DNA from: Spirosoma radiotolerans
Lineage (GTDB): Bacteria > Bacteroidota > Bacteroidia > Cytophagales > Spirosomataceae
Direction of reading: 5' to 3'
Length of the DNA stretch: 64,000 bases
NCBI RefSeq assembly: GCF_000974425.1
Contig: NZ_CP010429.1
Coordinates: forward strand, 2,232,001 to 2,296,000
How positions within the stretch are numbered: position 1 is the stretch's first letter; the number at the start of each line of letters is the position of its first letter. The notes under the pieces are model-generated. The model ran no database searches. It was not told where the DNA came from and worked only from the letters and a program-made list of their open reading frames with translations. This document shows, piece after piece, positions 1-7,539 of the stretch. Made by a program: the position numbers and the translations under genes.

Positions 1-1390
1 CGTCGCTGCCGGATTGGTCTGTACCACTAACGTCCGGACTGAACGACTTAACATACAGCGCTTTTCCTGACCAGACGTTATTGGCTGAAGCCAGATTGTA
101 TTCCAAACCGAAATTTCGGTTGTATCGGGTGTAAGCAGGCTTATCTGTGGTTGGTGTATAACCGAGCGATTCTTTATTGACAAACATCAGGCCAATATTC
201 GACCGGGCGAATATACGCCGTTGCAGGGCGACAACCGCGAAATTCTGAGCTGGAAGCGACTCTACGCCAGACCCTGAATAATCGACGCCCCCCGTCTGCA
301 TGTCCATAATGCCAATGCGCCAGTCTTTGTTTAGCTTGCCACTCAGCCGGGCACCGAAGCGAATAGGAACCCCGCCGAGGCCAATCCGGCGACTGAAAAA
401 AGGGCGAATGGTCGCATAACCGAAGTTGGTAAACTGGTCACCGTTTTCGAGGAAGAACTGTCTCTTTTCGGGAAAAAACAGTTCGTAGCGGTCCAGGTTG
501 GTCACCTGCTGATCGACATCAACCTGCGAAAAATCCGGGTTAACGGTCAGGTCAAGATTTAAGGACGACGTAATGGCGACTTTAGCATCCAGACCGGCAT
601 CGAACCGATTCTGGGTTGGTACGCCGTTCTGGTAATCGCGGGTCATGCCGCTTAGGGCATACGGAATCAGGGAAATATTGGGGCCAGGCTGTGGTGGTGG
701 CTGATCCCAGACCAGAACACCCGTCAGGGCCAGCGAAGCCGTCGGAAACTGGCGCTGGATGGGCGTCCAGGATGACTTTTCGGTTGTTTTCAGATCCTGT
801 CGGCTGAAGTTGATTCCCCAGCGGGAAATGCCTCGTTTATAGCGGATTGTTTTAAAGGGAATCGCCAGTTCGAGAACATAGCGGTCAGCGTAGTTCTTAA
901 CCGAAGAGGTCCATTTATTATCCCAGCTTAAATTTGCTTTGCCGCCTTCATATAACAAACCATCCCACTGGGCGCCAGCCGCATTGGTGCCAAACGTAAA
1001 CCCGTTTGTCTGGTCATCGAAGGTGTCCATGAAGAAAATGAAGTTGTCATTTTTGGTGAAACTCCAGTCACGACGCAGCGATTCGACAATATACGGGCCT
1101 TCCACGTTTCCATGATAACAAACGGCGCTCAGATAAATGTGGTGATCGTCATACGCCATCCGAACGTCGGTACGAACCTTAGCCCGGCTGGTATCCATGG
1201 GCAATACCATCCAGAAATCAGACGCTACTTCGGCCGCTTGCCAGGCAGGTTCGTCAACGGTTCCATCGACAACAATGGGCGATGTTGCCCGGCTGATATG
1301 AAGCTGATACTGTTCATTTTTCTTCTGAGCCAGCAGTGGAGTGAAACCAGCAGCACACAGAAGAAGTGAAAAAAGAAGTAAACGTCTCAC
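1..1390 (-). CDS. Outer-membrane CBM9-like / DUF5916 family protein, 5' part only
   Basis: The reading frame runs leftward from a GTG at 1388-1390 and leaves the window, so about 463 codons are visible. The N-terminus (VRRLLLLFSLLL...LLAQ) is a clear signal peptide, which is why the GTG is chosen. Residues about 25-215 resemble a family-9 carbohydrate-binding module (VVDGTVDEPAWQ near the start, then a beta-rich segment). The following part (PDFSQVDVDQQVTNLDRYE, FFPEKRQFFLEN, FFSRRIGLGG) is characteristic of DUF5916 proteins, which are large outer-membrane beta-barrels in Bacteroidota. Substrate unknown. It lies downstream of the M14 peptidase gene on the same strand, 128 bp away, with a strong stem-loop between them. 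Confidence 0.8.
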   Translation of the reverse strand, partial: MRRLLLFSLLLCAAGFTPLLAQKKNEQYQLHISRATSPIVVDGTVDEPAWQAAEVASDFWMVLPMDTSRAKVRTDVRMAYDDHHIYLSAVCYHGNVEGPYIVESLRRDWSFTKNDNFIFFMDTFDDQTNGFTFGTNAAGAQWDGLLYEGGKANLSWDNKWTSSVKNYADRYVLELAIPFKTIRYKRGISRWGINFSRQDLKTTEKSSWTPIQRQFPTASLALTGVLVWDQPPPQPGPNISLIPYALSGMTRDYQNGVPTQNRFDAGLDAKVAITSSLNLDLTVNPDFSQVDVDQQVTNLDRYELFFPEKRQFFLENGDQFTNFGYATIRPFFSRRIGLGGVPIRFGARLSGKLNKDWRIGIMDMQTGGVDYSGSGVESLPAQNFAVVALQRRIFARSNIGLMFVNKESLGYTPTTDKPAYTRYNRNFGLEYNLASANNVWSGKALYVKSFSPDVSGTDQSGSD

Positions 1391-1461
1391 CAAACAAATA
1401 CGTTATAAGTCAATGATAAAAGGGAAATAAGGGTTGAATTTACCCCACCTGATTGCATAAA

Positions 1462-1497
1462 TAGAGACGCAACGATAAATGAATCGTTGCGTCTCTA
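1462..1497 (-). terminator. 15-bp perfect stem-loop between two leftward genes
   Basis: Arms 1462-1476 and 1483-1497 (TAGAGACGCAACGAT and its complement) flank a 6-base loop. It sits just past the stop of the M14 peptidase gene. The T tract after it is short, so it may be a terminator or a dispersed intergenic palindrome. The AGAGACGCAA arm looks like a repeat family, which cannot be tested from one window. Confidence 0.5.
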
Positions 1498-1518
1498 AGC
1501 GTTACGAAAAAAGTCAAC

Positions 1519-4125
1519 TTAATTGCCAACCATGAACACGGCGTTGCCAAACAGGAGTTTGCCATTGTACCAGAAACCCCGGAACAAGGGGTCGTCGGCC
1601 AGGTAAACGACACTACCCCGGCCAAGCTCCTGAACGCCCATAACCAGCGTGTTTTTTAGCTTCTCTTTGGCGTTTCTGCCGGAGAAACCCGCTACGTAGT
1701 TCGTCGTTTTGAGGTACCCTACATTCCAGCCATCTTTCAGGAAATCAAAGTTGTAGGCATTCTGCACCAGCGAGTAATAGCCCCCCGACAGGCCGAAGCC
1801 GAGTGGGTGAGACGTATCGACGTCGACCCGGTAGATACTACCCGGAATATCATCCGCTATGGCCGTCCGTTCGCGGTCAATGTAAAGCTTGAGGGAGTCG
1901 AGTACGCTGCTTTTATCTTTGCTCTTGTCCTTCCCTTTATCGTCCTTCTCTTTCAAATCAAACCCTTCCTTTCCGGCCAGAAACGATGCGGCCCGCTCCA
2001 GGGCAATCAGTTTGCCGCCCGCCCGTATCCATTCCCGGATGGAGGCTAAATTTTTCTCGGTCAGGTAGCGACCGTAGTTGTAGTTTGTCGGCAGAATCAG
2101 CACATCCAGCTTGTTCCACTGTACGTTGCCGAGCGTGTTGCCGTCAATAAGAGCAAGAGGGTAGTTCAATTCCTGATCGAAGAAATGCCATACTTCACCC
2201 GCTGATGGCGGAGGAGTTCCTTCACCAATAACGACGCCAACCCGGGGAGCCTTCAACCCGGTGACGAAATCTGACCCAAAATCCGACCCCTTGCTCACGA
2301 AGCCCGTTTGAACCGGCGTCAGGTCAGCTCCTGTTTTCGTTGCTTCCGCCCGAACGAGCGCGTCGAAGCGTTCACCGAAGCGCTCGTTGCCAGCGCGGGT
2401 GACGATGAGCGTGCCTGAAGGGTACGTTTTGTTTTCGACATCAAATGGCTTTTCGGCCGCCCGGACCCTGATTTTTTGTTTAAGCAATCCTGCCAGCATC
2501 TGTACCGCCGGCAATGACTGCCAGCGCACAAGGTAAGCATACGGCCGGGATGCCGCGGTGGAGCCGGTTGTTGAGGTTGAACTGCTAACGGCGGGTGGTT
2601 GAGTGCTCCCCGGATTGATTCGCGCTGTCAGCCCATAGGTTTGCAAACCGAACGCATACGGCAATGACCAGGCCGTAATGTCATACGTCGCGGAGTCTTC
2701 CAGCGCGGAGTTTTGTTCAAACAGAATTTTCAGCAGCGTTGATTTAGGCTGGTAGGCGCTGATCACAATGTCGTCGGCAGCAACCGATACGTTCTTATCG
2801 TTCTTCTGCGTGATGTAGTTAAATCCACTCGCCACAGTTTGGGCTTTACCCGAGTAGCCATAACTGATTTTGTTGCGTTCCAGGAGCTTCTGCAACGCTT
2901 TCAACCGGCCTGCATCGCCATTGGACTTAATGACATAACTTTTATAGACCCCAATCGGTGTATTGCGCGATTTATCGAAAAATTGTCCGAATTCCTTCAC
3001 AATCTCGGCGGGCCGGTCGGCTACGGATTCGAGCGTGGCTATACTGGATGCCACGTGGTGGTCGATCCGCTGGCGCAGGGTAAGGGTATCACCGTCCGCT
3101 TTTTCAATAGCGAGCCCCGCCCGGCCACTGCCGCCCTGCTCAAAGGTCATTCCAATAGCCCCGTTGTAGGTTGGGTATGTGTCGCCATAGCTGGGGTAAA
3201 ACAGATCAAAACGCTCGCGTGTGTAGTAAAGCCAGCCATTTTTGTCGAAGTAGCGGCTGCAATAGTCGCCAATGGTTTGCTGGAACTTCCGCTGAAAAGG
3301 CGTTATGTCTTCATGGTAGGGTTTGGCGGAGGGAGCAAAATAATAAGGGCTCTCAACGCCCATTTCGTGGAAATCGCCGTGAAGATGGGGCATCCACTGC
3401 TGGTAGAGCGCCATGCGTTGCTGGGTAATCTCCTGCGTTTGCCAGGCCCAGTCGCGGTTAGGATCGAACAGGTAGTGGGTATAACGACCACCTGGCCAGG
3501 GTTCGTTGTGCTCGCGGGCAGAGGGGGTCGGGTCGGGTGTGCGACCCACCATTTGGTTGTACCAGTTCACATACCGATCATGCCCATCGGGGTTCAAGCC
3601 CGGATCGAGAATAACCACCGTTGTGTTCATGATTTTCTGCGATACGGCATCCGACGAACTGAGCAACCGATACAGCACATCCATGAACGTTTCAGAACTG
3701 ACGGCTTCATTGCCGTGAACGTTGTAGCTCAGCCAGGCAATAGGCGGTTGAGCTGCGGCCGTCGGCGTCCCATCCATCAGGCCAATGCGCTTCAAATTAT
3801 TTGTTCGGATTTCTTCCAACCGGTTCATGTTTTCTTCCGAACCAATCGCAACGACCATCAACTGGCGACCTTCGTAGGTTGTGCCATAGGGGATAAGTTT
3901 AATGCGTTTAGGAAGTTGGCGGGCCACTTGTTCAGCATAAGCCAGAACGCGGTAATGTGGCGTGAACCGTTCTCCAATCTGATAGCCAAGGAATTTAGCG
4001 GGTGAATCGATCGGAGCGGAAGATGCAACGGCCGATGTAGAGGAAGTTGACTGTGCAGATGCCGACTCGGACTGAATAGTCAGTGATGCGACTGTCAGAC
4101 CTGCAAGCAGCAAGAAGTGTTTCAT
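1519..4125 (-). CDS. Secreted M14 family zinc carboxypeptidase
   Basis: An 868-aa protein with a signal peptide (MKHFLLLAGL...ESASAQ). Residues about 45-360 form the M14 metallopeptidase domain: the zinc motif HGNE gives ligands H137 and E140, NPDG at 178-181 is the usual substrate-binding loop, H253 in DFHEMG is the likely third ligand, and E329 in MTFEQ is the candidate catalytic glutamate. All key residues are present, so it should be active. The C-terminal part (about 620-868) contains a stretch resembling a class-I amidotransferase/ThuA fold, as in other Bacteroidota M14 proteins of this length. It acts in the periplasm or outside the cell. The ORF is preceded by about 130 bp of AT-rich DNA before the tRNA promoter. 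Exact substrate cannot be read from sequence. Confidence 0.9.
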   Translation of the reverse strand: MKHFLLLAGLTVASLTIQSESASAQSTSSTSAVASSAPIDSPAKFLGYQIGERFTPHYRVLAYAEQVARQLPKRIKLIPYGTTYEGRQLMVVAIGSEENMNRLEEIRTNNLKRIGLMDGTPTAAAQPPIAWLSYNVHGNEAVSSETFMDVLYRLLSSSDAVSQKIMNTTVVILDPGLNPDGHDRYVNWYNQMVGRTPDPTPSAREHNEPWPGGRYTHYLFDPNRDWAWQTQEITQQRMALYQQWMPHLHGDFHEMGVESPYYFAPSAKPYHEDITPFQRKFQQTIGDYCSRYFDKNGWLYYTRERFDLFYPSYGDTYPTYNGAIGMTFEQGGSGRAGLAIEKADGDTLTLRQRIDHHVASSIATLESVADRPAEIVKEFGQFFDKSRNTPIGVYKSYVIKSNGDAGRLKALQKLLERNKISYGYSGKAQTVASGFNYITQKNDKNVSVAADDIVISAYQPKSTLLKILFEQNSALEDSATYDITAWSLPYAFGLQTYGLTARINPGSTQPPAVSSSTSTTGSTAASRPYAYLVRWQSLPAVQMLAGLLKQKIRVRAAEKPFDVENKTYPSGTLIVTRAGNERFGERFDALVRAEATKTGADLTPVQTGFVSKGSDFGSDFVTGLKAPRVGVVIGEGTPPPSAGEVWHFFDQELNYPLALIDGNTLGNVQWNKLDVLILPTNYNYGRYLTEKNLASIREWIRAGGKLIALERAASFLAGKEGFDLKEKDDKGKDKSKDKSSVLDSLKLYIDRERTAIADDIPGSIYRVDVDTSHPLGFGLSGGYYSLVQNAYNFDFLKDGWNVGYLKTTNYVAGFSGRNAKEKLKNTLVMGVQELGRGSVVYLADDPLFRGFWYNGKLLFGNAVFMVGN

Positions 4126-4218
4126 GTAGGTGATGAAAAAAATTAATAGCTAATCACCTCAAAAATAGCACTAAAACACTCAGAAACCCTTTTTTTGAAA
4201 AAATTTTAGTAGCTCCTA

Positions 4219-4248
4219 TTGCATTTTAAAAACATCGCCTTACCTTTG
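4219..4248 (+). promoter_or_regulatory. Bacteroidota-type promoter of the tRNA-Glu gene
   Basis: TTG at 4219-4221, a 19-base spacer, and TACCTTTG at 4241-4248 match the Bacteroidota housekeeping consensus exactly. Transcription should start near 4255, about 50 bases before the mature tRNA. Confidence 0.85.
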
Positions 4249-4307
4249 CACCACGATTCGCCAACACAGCGGCAACAAGCCAAAAGGTTGGGTCTTTTAA
4301 ACAAGAC

Positions 4308-4379
4308 GGCCGATTCGTCTAGCGGTTAGGACATCGCCCTTTCACGGCGGTAACACGGGTTCGATTCCCGTATCGGTCA
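4308..4379 (+). tRNA. tRNA-Glu (anticodon TTC)
   Basis: A 72-base cloverleaf. The acceptor stem pairs GGCCGAT (4308-4314) with ATCGGTC (4372-4378), with one G-U pair. The anticodon loop is CTTTCAC, giving TTC, and the T arm GGTTCGATTCC is canonical. CCA is not encoded. The last 15 bases belong to the prophage attachment core, so integration rebuilt an intact tRNA 3' end. Confidence 0.97.
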
Positions 4380-4381
4380 CT
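4365..4381. repeat. attL core (17 bp)
   Basis: TTCCCGTATCGGTCACT at the tRNA-Glu 3' end is repeated identically at 54919-54935. The bases next to both copies differ, which sets the core length. Confidence 0.93.
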
Positions 4382-4400
4382 AACATTATTTTCTTCCCAC

Positions 4401-4434
4401 GACAGACCCGCCGAAAGCGGGTTTTGTCATTTTA
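4401..4434 (+). terminator. Phage-supplied terminator for the tRNA-Glu transcript
   Basis: ACCCGC and GCGGGT form a stem, extended by GACA/TGTC, followed by TTTTGTCATTTT. It lies just inside attL. The original host terminator was displaced to 54947-54978 beyond attR, so the prophage provides a replacement. Confidence 0.7.
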
Positions 4435-4466
4435 GGCCCTTCTGCTCCCAGCGATACCCCGTTTCA

Positions 4467-4525
4467 GGTGTGCATAGGTGCATATTTTTTTGCACACACG
4501 AATTTGCACACACCTTGCACACACG
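4467..4525. repeat. Candidate integrase arm-type sites, left end
   Basis: TTGCACACAC occurs at 4490-4499, 4504-4513 and 4515-4524. A related inverted copy (GGTGTGCA) lies at 4467-4474. The same decamer recurs near the right end at 54843-54852. Position between the att core and the integrase start, and recurrence at both ends, suggest integrase or excisionase binding. Confidence 0.6.
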
Positions 4526-4633
4526 TTTTGCCAATTAAAATACTTAATAGTTCCTTAACAATCGCCGTCGTTGCATAGTATATTTCAACTCGAATATACC
4601 ACACAACTAAAACATACGGTGAGTACGAAACGA

Positions 4634-5950
4634 ATGCCGATCAGTATACGCTTTGCATTGCGCTCTCCCAAAAAGGGGCAGGTCTATGCTAATCCGCACC
4701 CCCTGCAAGTCTGGATTACGGTCAATGGTCAGCGGGACCACTTTGGGGCCGTTTATCCGCCTGTGACCGGTAGTAAGCTACTGGTCAACCCCAAGGAATG
4801 GCAGGTCGAGGATCAGGCATCATCGCGCCGGGATGATACAGTCAACAAACACCTGCCCAAACTTAAAGCGTATATACTGGAGGTATTCGACCGGCAATGC
4901 GCCATTGCCCAGGTGAACCCCGATTTTCCGCCAACCGTCAAATCGGTTTGCTACCAGATCCAGGAAGGAAAATTGCCCGACTGGAATCCAGAAAACGGCT
5001 GGCAGCTTGGCAAACAAAAGCCTACGATTCCTCTTTTGTCCGGCGACACATCGCTGGTCGATGTGTACAGTTCCCGAGTGGCTGCACTTGAGCGGCACTA
5101 CGGCCCGACGCCTACCAAAACCCAAACCATTGATGTAGGCCGGTGGAAGAGAGGACTCGACCTACTCCGCGCCTGGGCCAAAGCGCACAATACGCCCGTA
5201 CCGGCCTGCCAGAAAATAACCCTGTCCTGGCTGAAGGACTATCATAAGTGGCTTCAGACCCAGAAAAGCAAAAAGCAGTCGAAGCCCATTTCGGCGGCAA
5301 TGGCCTCCCGCTACATCGGCAAAATTGGGCAGGTGTTGCAGTACATGGTTGACGCGGAGCTGATCGAGCGCAACAACGTAGAGAAACAGTCCTGGCCCCG
5401 TTACGACGATAAGGAGATCCTGTTTTTAGAGCCCGAACACGTCGCCAAGCTGTTTACCCTGAATTGGAAGCGAACGAAAGGTACCGCGCTTTGGTGGTTT
5501 CTCTTGATGTGCTGCACCGGACTGGATTATCCCGACGCGGTAGCGTATGCCCGGTCACGTCACGGCTTTGAGCGCGTCGGTCCATCGGGGCGTAAAATTC
5601 TGGGCAAACGTCTAAAGCCGCCCCATGAAGAATACGACGTGCCGCTACTGGACGAGGTTGAGTGGTTATTCGCGGTTCATCCGGAAGGGCCGGAAGATAT
5701 ATCCGGAGCCGCCGTCAACCGCTATACCGATCAGATCGAGGGTGTGCTGGGTATCACCTGGCGCATTACCAATAAGACTGCCCGTAAAACATTTGGCTGT
5801 CTGATGCTTATTAATGGGTACTACATCGGGGAGGTGAGCCGGATGCTGGGGCACAAACGGATAAGTACGACCGAGCGTCATTACGCCCGCATCATTGGTA
5901 GCGCCGTCGACCGCGCCCGGAGCCGGGTCAAAAAAAGCTCTCTGATATGA
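4634..5950 (+). CDS. int: Phage integrase (tyrosine recombinase)
   Basis: A 438-aa protein when started at the ATG at 4634 (MPISIRFALRSPKK); an upstream TTG at 4571 is possible but less likely. The N-terminal arm-binding segment (about 1-90) is followed by a SAM-like core-binding domain (about 125-245) and a catalytic domain. C-terminal motifs are visible: R384 in KTARKT, H407 in LGHKR and nucleophile Y417 in RHYAR. The usual Arg I position in TGLR is Asp298 (TGLD), and the usual His of HxxR is Lys381. Loss of Arg I is, from memory, also a feature of IntDOT-like Bacteroidota recombinases, so the enzyme need not be dead. It catalyses integration and excision at the tRNA-Glu core. Confidence 0.93.
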   Translation: MPISIRFALRSPKKGQVYANPHPLQVWITVNGQRDHFGAVYPPVTGSKLLVNPKEWQVEDQASSRRDDTVNKHLPKLKAYILEVFDRQCAIAQVNPDFPPTVKSVCYQIQEGKLPDWNPENGWQLGKQKPTIPLLSGDTSLVDVYSSRVAALERHYGPTPTKTQTIDVGRWKRGLDLLRAWAKAHNTPVPACQKITLSWLKDYHKWLQTQKSKKQSKPISAAMASRYIGKIGQVLQYMVDAELIERNNVEKQSWPRYDDKEILFLEPEHVAKLFTLNWKRTKGTALWWFLLMCCTGLDYPDAVAYARSRHGFERVGPSGRKILGKRLKPPHEEYDVPLLDEVEWLFAVHPEGPEDISGAAVNRYTDQIEGVLGITWRITNKTARKTFGCLMLINGYYIGEVSRMLGHKRISTTERHYARIIGSAVDRARSRVKKSSLI

Positions 5951-6066
5951 CCAGATATAGCCGATGGATATTTACTGCCGTACCAGGTCTGCCGTTTGTT
6001 TTTATCAGCATCTACGAGGCTGACGGTCCAACTTATACGCACCACAGAAGGGTAGGGTTGAATTAA
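5947..6066 (+). CDS. Unknown microprotein A (39 aa), homologous to the convergent ORF beside it
   Basis: Starts at an ATG overlapping the integrase stop (ATGA), so it is translationally coupled to int. Its sequence aligns with the 38-aa ORF read from the opposite strand at 6063-6179: shared residues include RWxF near the start, a central P, SIYE, GPxY, H and a terminal LN, about 15 identities over 38 positions with one gap. The stops of the two frames overlap in one TTAA. Such agreement is unlikely by chance and is the main evidence that both are genes. No known family recognised. The compact Trp/Tyr-rich sequence with no membrane segment suggests a small soluble fold. Function unknown. Confidence 0.55.
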   Translation: MTRYSRWIFTAVPGLPFVFISIYEADGPTYTHHRRVGLN

Positions 6067-6179
6067 TTCAGGGGAATGGTAAAGTGCTTACTGTATTGTG
6101 GCCCCTGTAATTCGTAGATCGAGCAAATAAGCCAGGGATAACGGTCGTGTTCAAAGTACCAACGGGTGAATAAATTCAT
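6063..6179 (-). CDS. Unknown microprotein B (38 aa), paralogue of microprotein A
   Basis: Reads leftward from ATG at 6177-6179 (MNLFTRWYFE...) to TAA at 6063-6065. It shares RWxF, SIYE, GPxY and the C-terminal LN with the convergent ORF at 5947-6066. The two genes meet tail to tail, and their mRNAs would be complementary only at the extreme 3' ends. The DNA itself is not an obvious inverted repeat, so the duplication is old and similarity is kept at protein level. Function unknown. Confidence 0.55.
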   Translation of the reverse strand: MNLFTRWYFEHDRYPWLICSIYELQGPQYSKHFTIPLN

Positions 6180-6270
6180 AAACAGATTGGATAGCGGACT
6201 GTAATATACGACTAGTGACAAACTAACACCATGATTTCTAGTTAATAAGCTTTAGTCTAATTACGAATTC

Positions 6271-6567
6271 ATGAGTGAAAAAGATCTTGCCTTAGCAGTG
6301 TTGGCCGTAAATCAATTGCCTTTTGTCGATAATGTCAATGTGCCGTTACAGGCTCCAACAGTTTTTATTAAGTTATCACCCAAACTAGCCGAGGTATTGC
6401 CTGAAGCTAGAAGCGTACTCCAAGTAGAGAAAACTGATTTTAGCGTCGCCGAGGTGATTAGAGTCTATAATTTGTATGTAGTCGAGTACCTGGACGAGAT
6501 CGCCGATCTGTCTCACCAACTGCTGATGGAGGCTATGGATCAGATCATAAAAAAAGCCCGGTCGTAA
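6271..6567 (+). CDS. Hypothetical protein (98 aa)
   Basis: A rightward ORF starting MSEKDLALAVLAVNQLP and ending KKARS, without signal peptide or membrane segment, mostly predicted helical. It is more AT-rich than the phage backbone. A strong terminator overlaps its stop codon. It stands alone between the integrase/microprotein cluster and the leftward early block, which fits an accessory gene. I do not recognise a family. Sequence 6180-6270 upstream is AT-rich without a clear consensus promoter. Confidence 0.65.
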   Translation: MSEKDLALAVLAVNQLPFVDNVNVPLQAPTVFIKLSPKLAEVLPEARSVLQVEKTDFSVAEVIRVYNLYVVEYLDEIADLSHQLLMEAMDQIIKKARS

Positions 6568-6583
6568 TGGCCGGGCTTTTTTT
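6551..6583. terminator. Bidirectional terminator
   Basis: AAAAAGCCCGG (6551-6561) and CCGGGCTTTTTT (6571-6582) form a stem with A/T tracts on both sides. It serves the rightward 98-aa gene and the end of the leftward early operon. Confidence 0.9.
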
Positions 6584-6605
6584 AGCTGATTCTCTATTTC
6601 AAAGT

Positions 6606-6797
6606 CTATCCTCTTTGGGCATCATTAATTGTATTTCGAACATTTACGTATGATTCACTAAGGGTTCTAATGTCTCCGTTAGTGAATTTCAAAACGGCTC
6701 TTCCGTCAGTAGCAGGACTTATAAAGGTAATTAGGTTTGTATTAACAAGAAGGGGTATCTCCTTACCGCCAAATGTGGTTACGAATTCGATAAACAT
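6606..6797 (-). CDS. Small FlbD-like beta-strand protein (63 aa)
   Basis: Starting at ATG 6795-6797 gives MFIEFVTTFGGKE...; a longer frame to 6839 is open but would overlap the next gene. The pattern (short strand, glycine turn, LLVNTNLITFISP, LKFTNGDIRTLSESY) resembles FlbD-like proteins, small one-domain beta proteins common in phages and often annotated that way with no flagellar role. It is the last gene of the leftward early block and ends near the bidirectional terminator. Role unknown. Confidence 0.6.
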   Translation of the reverse strand: MFIEFVTTFGGKEIPLLVNTNLITFISPATDGRAVLKFTNGDIRTLSESYVNVRNTINDAQRG

Positions 6798-6832
6798 AAC
6801 TGTGTGGTTTGATGAGAATGCAAGATAATAAT

Positions 6833-6943
6833 TTACCAACCTCTTACAACGGTAACAACGACCCGCGTTTTAACGGCCCGCTTGGCCTGCACAAACTGAA
6901 CGGCTAAAGCCGCGATTACAAAGAGTATGATTGCTTTTTTCAC
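6833..6943 (-). CDS. Short hydrophobic peptide (36 aa)
   Basis: Read from a GTG at 6941-6943: MKKAIILFVIAALAVQFVQA, then a basic tail (KRAVKTRVVV). The N-terminus has the form of a signal peptide or single membrane anchor. It fits between the LuxR-type gene and the FlbD-like gene with short spacings. No family recognised; the call rests on hydrophobic pattern and operon position. Confidence 0.45.
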   Translation of the reverse strand: MKKAIILFVIAALAVQFVQAKRAVKTRVVVTVVRGW

Positions 6944-6955
6944 GTTGTGAGGTGG

Positions 6956-7456
6956 TTATAAAATTGTCAGATTGTCGATGGCAAATTTGATCAGGTCGCG
7001 GCTACTGCCCAAACCCAGTTTAGCCGAAATATTCACTTTGTGATTGACGACAGTACGATAGGAGACATTTAACAGGTCGGCAATGATCTCCATCCGGTAG
7101 CCGTCGCCGATGAGCTTTAAAACCCGGAGTTCGGGCGGACTCAGCTTAAGCACATTCTCGTAAACTTTTGGATTGACCGGCTTGATCGCTACTTGATTGC
7201 TACGACGACGGTCCTCCTCGTTAATCAGATTGCGAATCGCCCAGATGTTAATATCGGTCAGCGGGCCGATCAGCGAGTCAAGAATACGGCCGAAATAATC
7301 GGCGATCATCGGTTCGCTATGCTCAAACCGCTGGTAGCCGTCGAGCGCGGTTTTTAAGGCGAGTAAAGTACCGTTTGTCAGTTGGTTGAGTGGTCTCATT
7401 TGGGCATGGAGTGTTGCGCTCACGGCCCGGCTGTCATACCTTTGCACCGTGAGCAT
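6956..7456 (-). CDS. LuxR-type helix-turn-helix protein (166 aa)
   Basis: Residues about 108-166 match the LuxR/GerE DNA-binding domain: LSPPELRVLKLIGDGY, then IADLLNVSYRTVVNHKVNIS and AKLGL. No receiver domain precedes it; the N-terminal 100 residues are helical and unrecognised. It could be a phage regulator acting on host or phage promoters. It is separated from the next upstream gene by a region that contains a rightward promoter/terminator pair (see 7445-7523). The start at 7456 is the first ATG; MRPLNQLTNG is an alternative further in. Confidence 0.75.
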   Translation of the reverse strand: MLTVQRYDSRAVSATLHAQMRPLNQLTNGTLLALKTALDGYQRFEHSEPMIADYFGRILDSLIGPLTDINIWAIRNLINEEDRRRSNQVAIKPVNPKVYENVLKLSPPELRVLKLIGDGYRMEIIADLLNVSYRTVVNHKVNISAKLGLGSSRDLIKFAIDNLTIL

Positions 7457-7523
7457 TGAAATAAGCGTCTGTGTTCATATTCCCCTGCACGTCAAGTTTC
7501 CGAGGCTTCGTGCAGGGGTTTTT
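7445..7523 (+). ncRNA. Candidate small RNA between two leftward genes
   Basis: TTG at 7414-7416 and TACCTTTG at 7437-7444 (20-base spacer) form a near-consensus rightward promoter. A rightward terminator follows: CCCCTGCACG at 7482-7491, CGTGCAGGGG at 7509-7518, then TTTTTCGTTT. There is no ORF between them, and both flanking genes run leftward, so neither needs this terminator. This fits a short RNA of about 75 bases. Its first few bases would overlap the 5' end of the LuxR-type gene in antisense. The promoter match could still be chance. Confidence 0.35.
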
Positions 7524-7539
7524 CGTTTAAATCAGTGAT

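Noticed and set aside
2839-4005. A 388-aa open frame on the + strand opposite the M14 peptidase gene
   Set aside because: It is antisense to a protein with complete catalytic motifs and signal peptide; its own sequence shows no domain, and high-GC third positions explain the open frame.
4571-4633. Upstream TTG start of the integrase
   Set aside because: The added residues do not resemble an integrase N-terminus and the ATG at 4634 gives the expected MPISIRFALRSPKK start.
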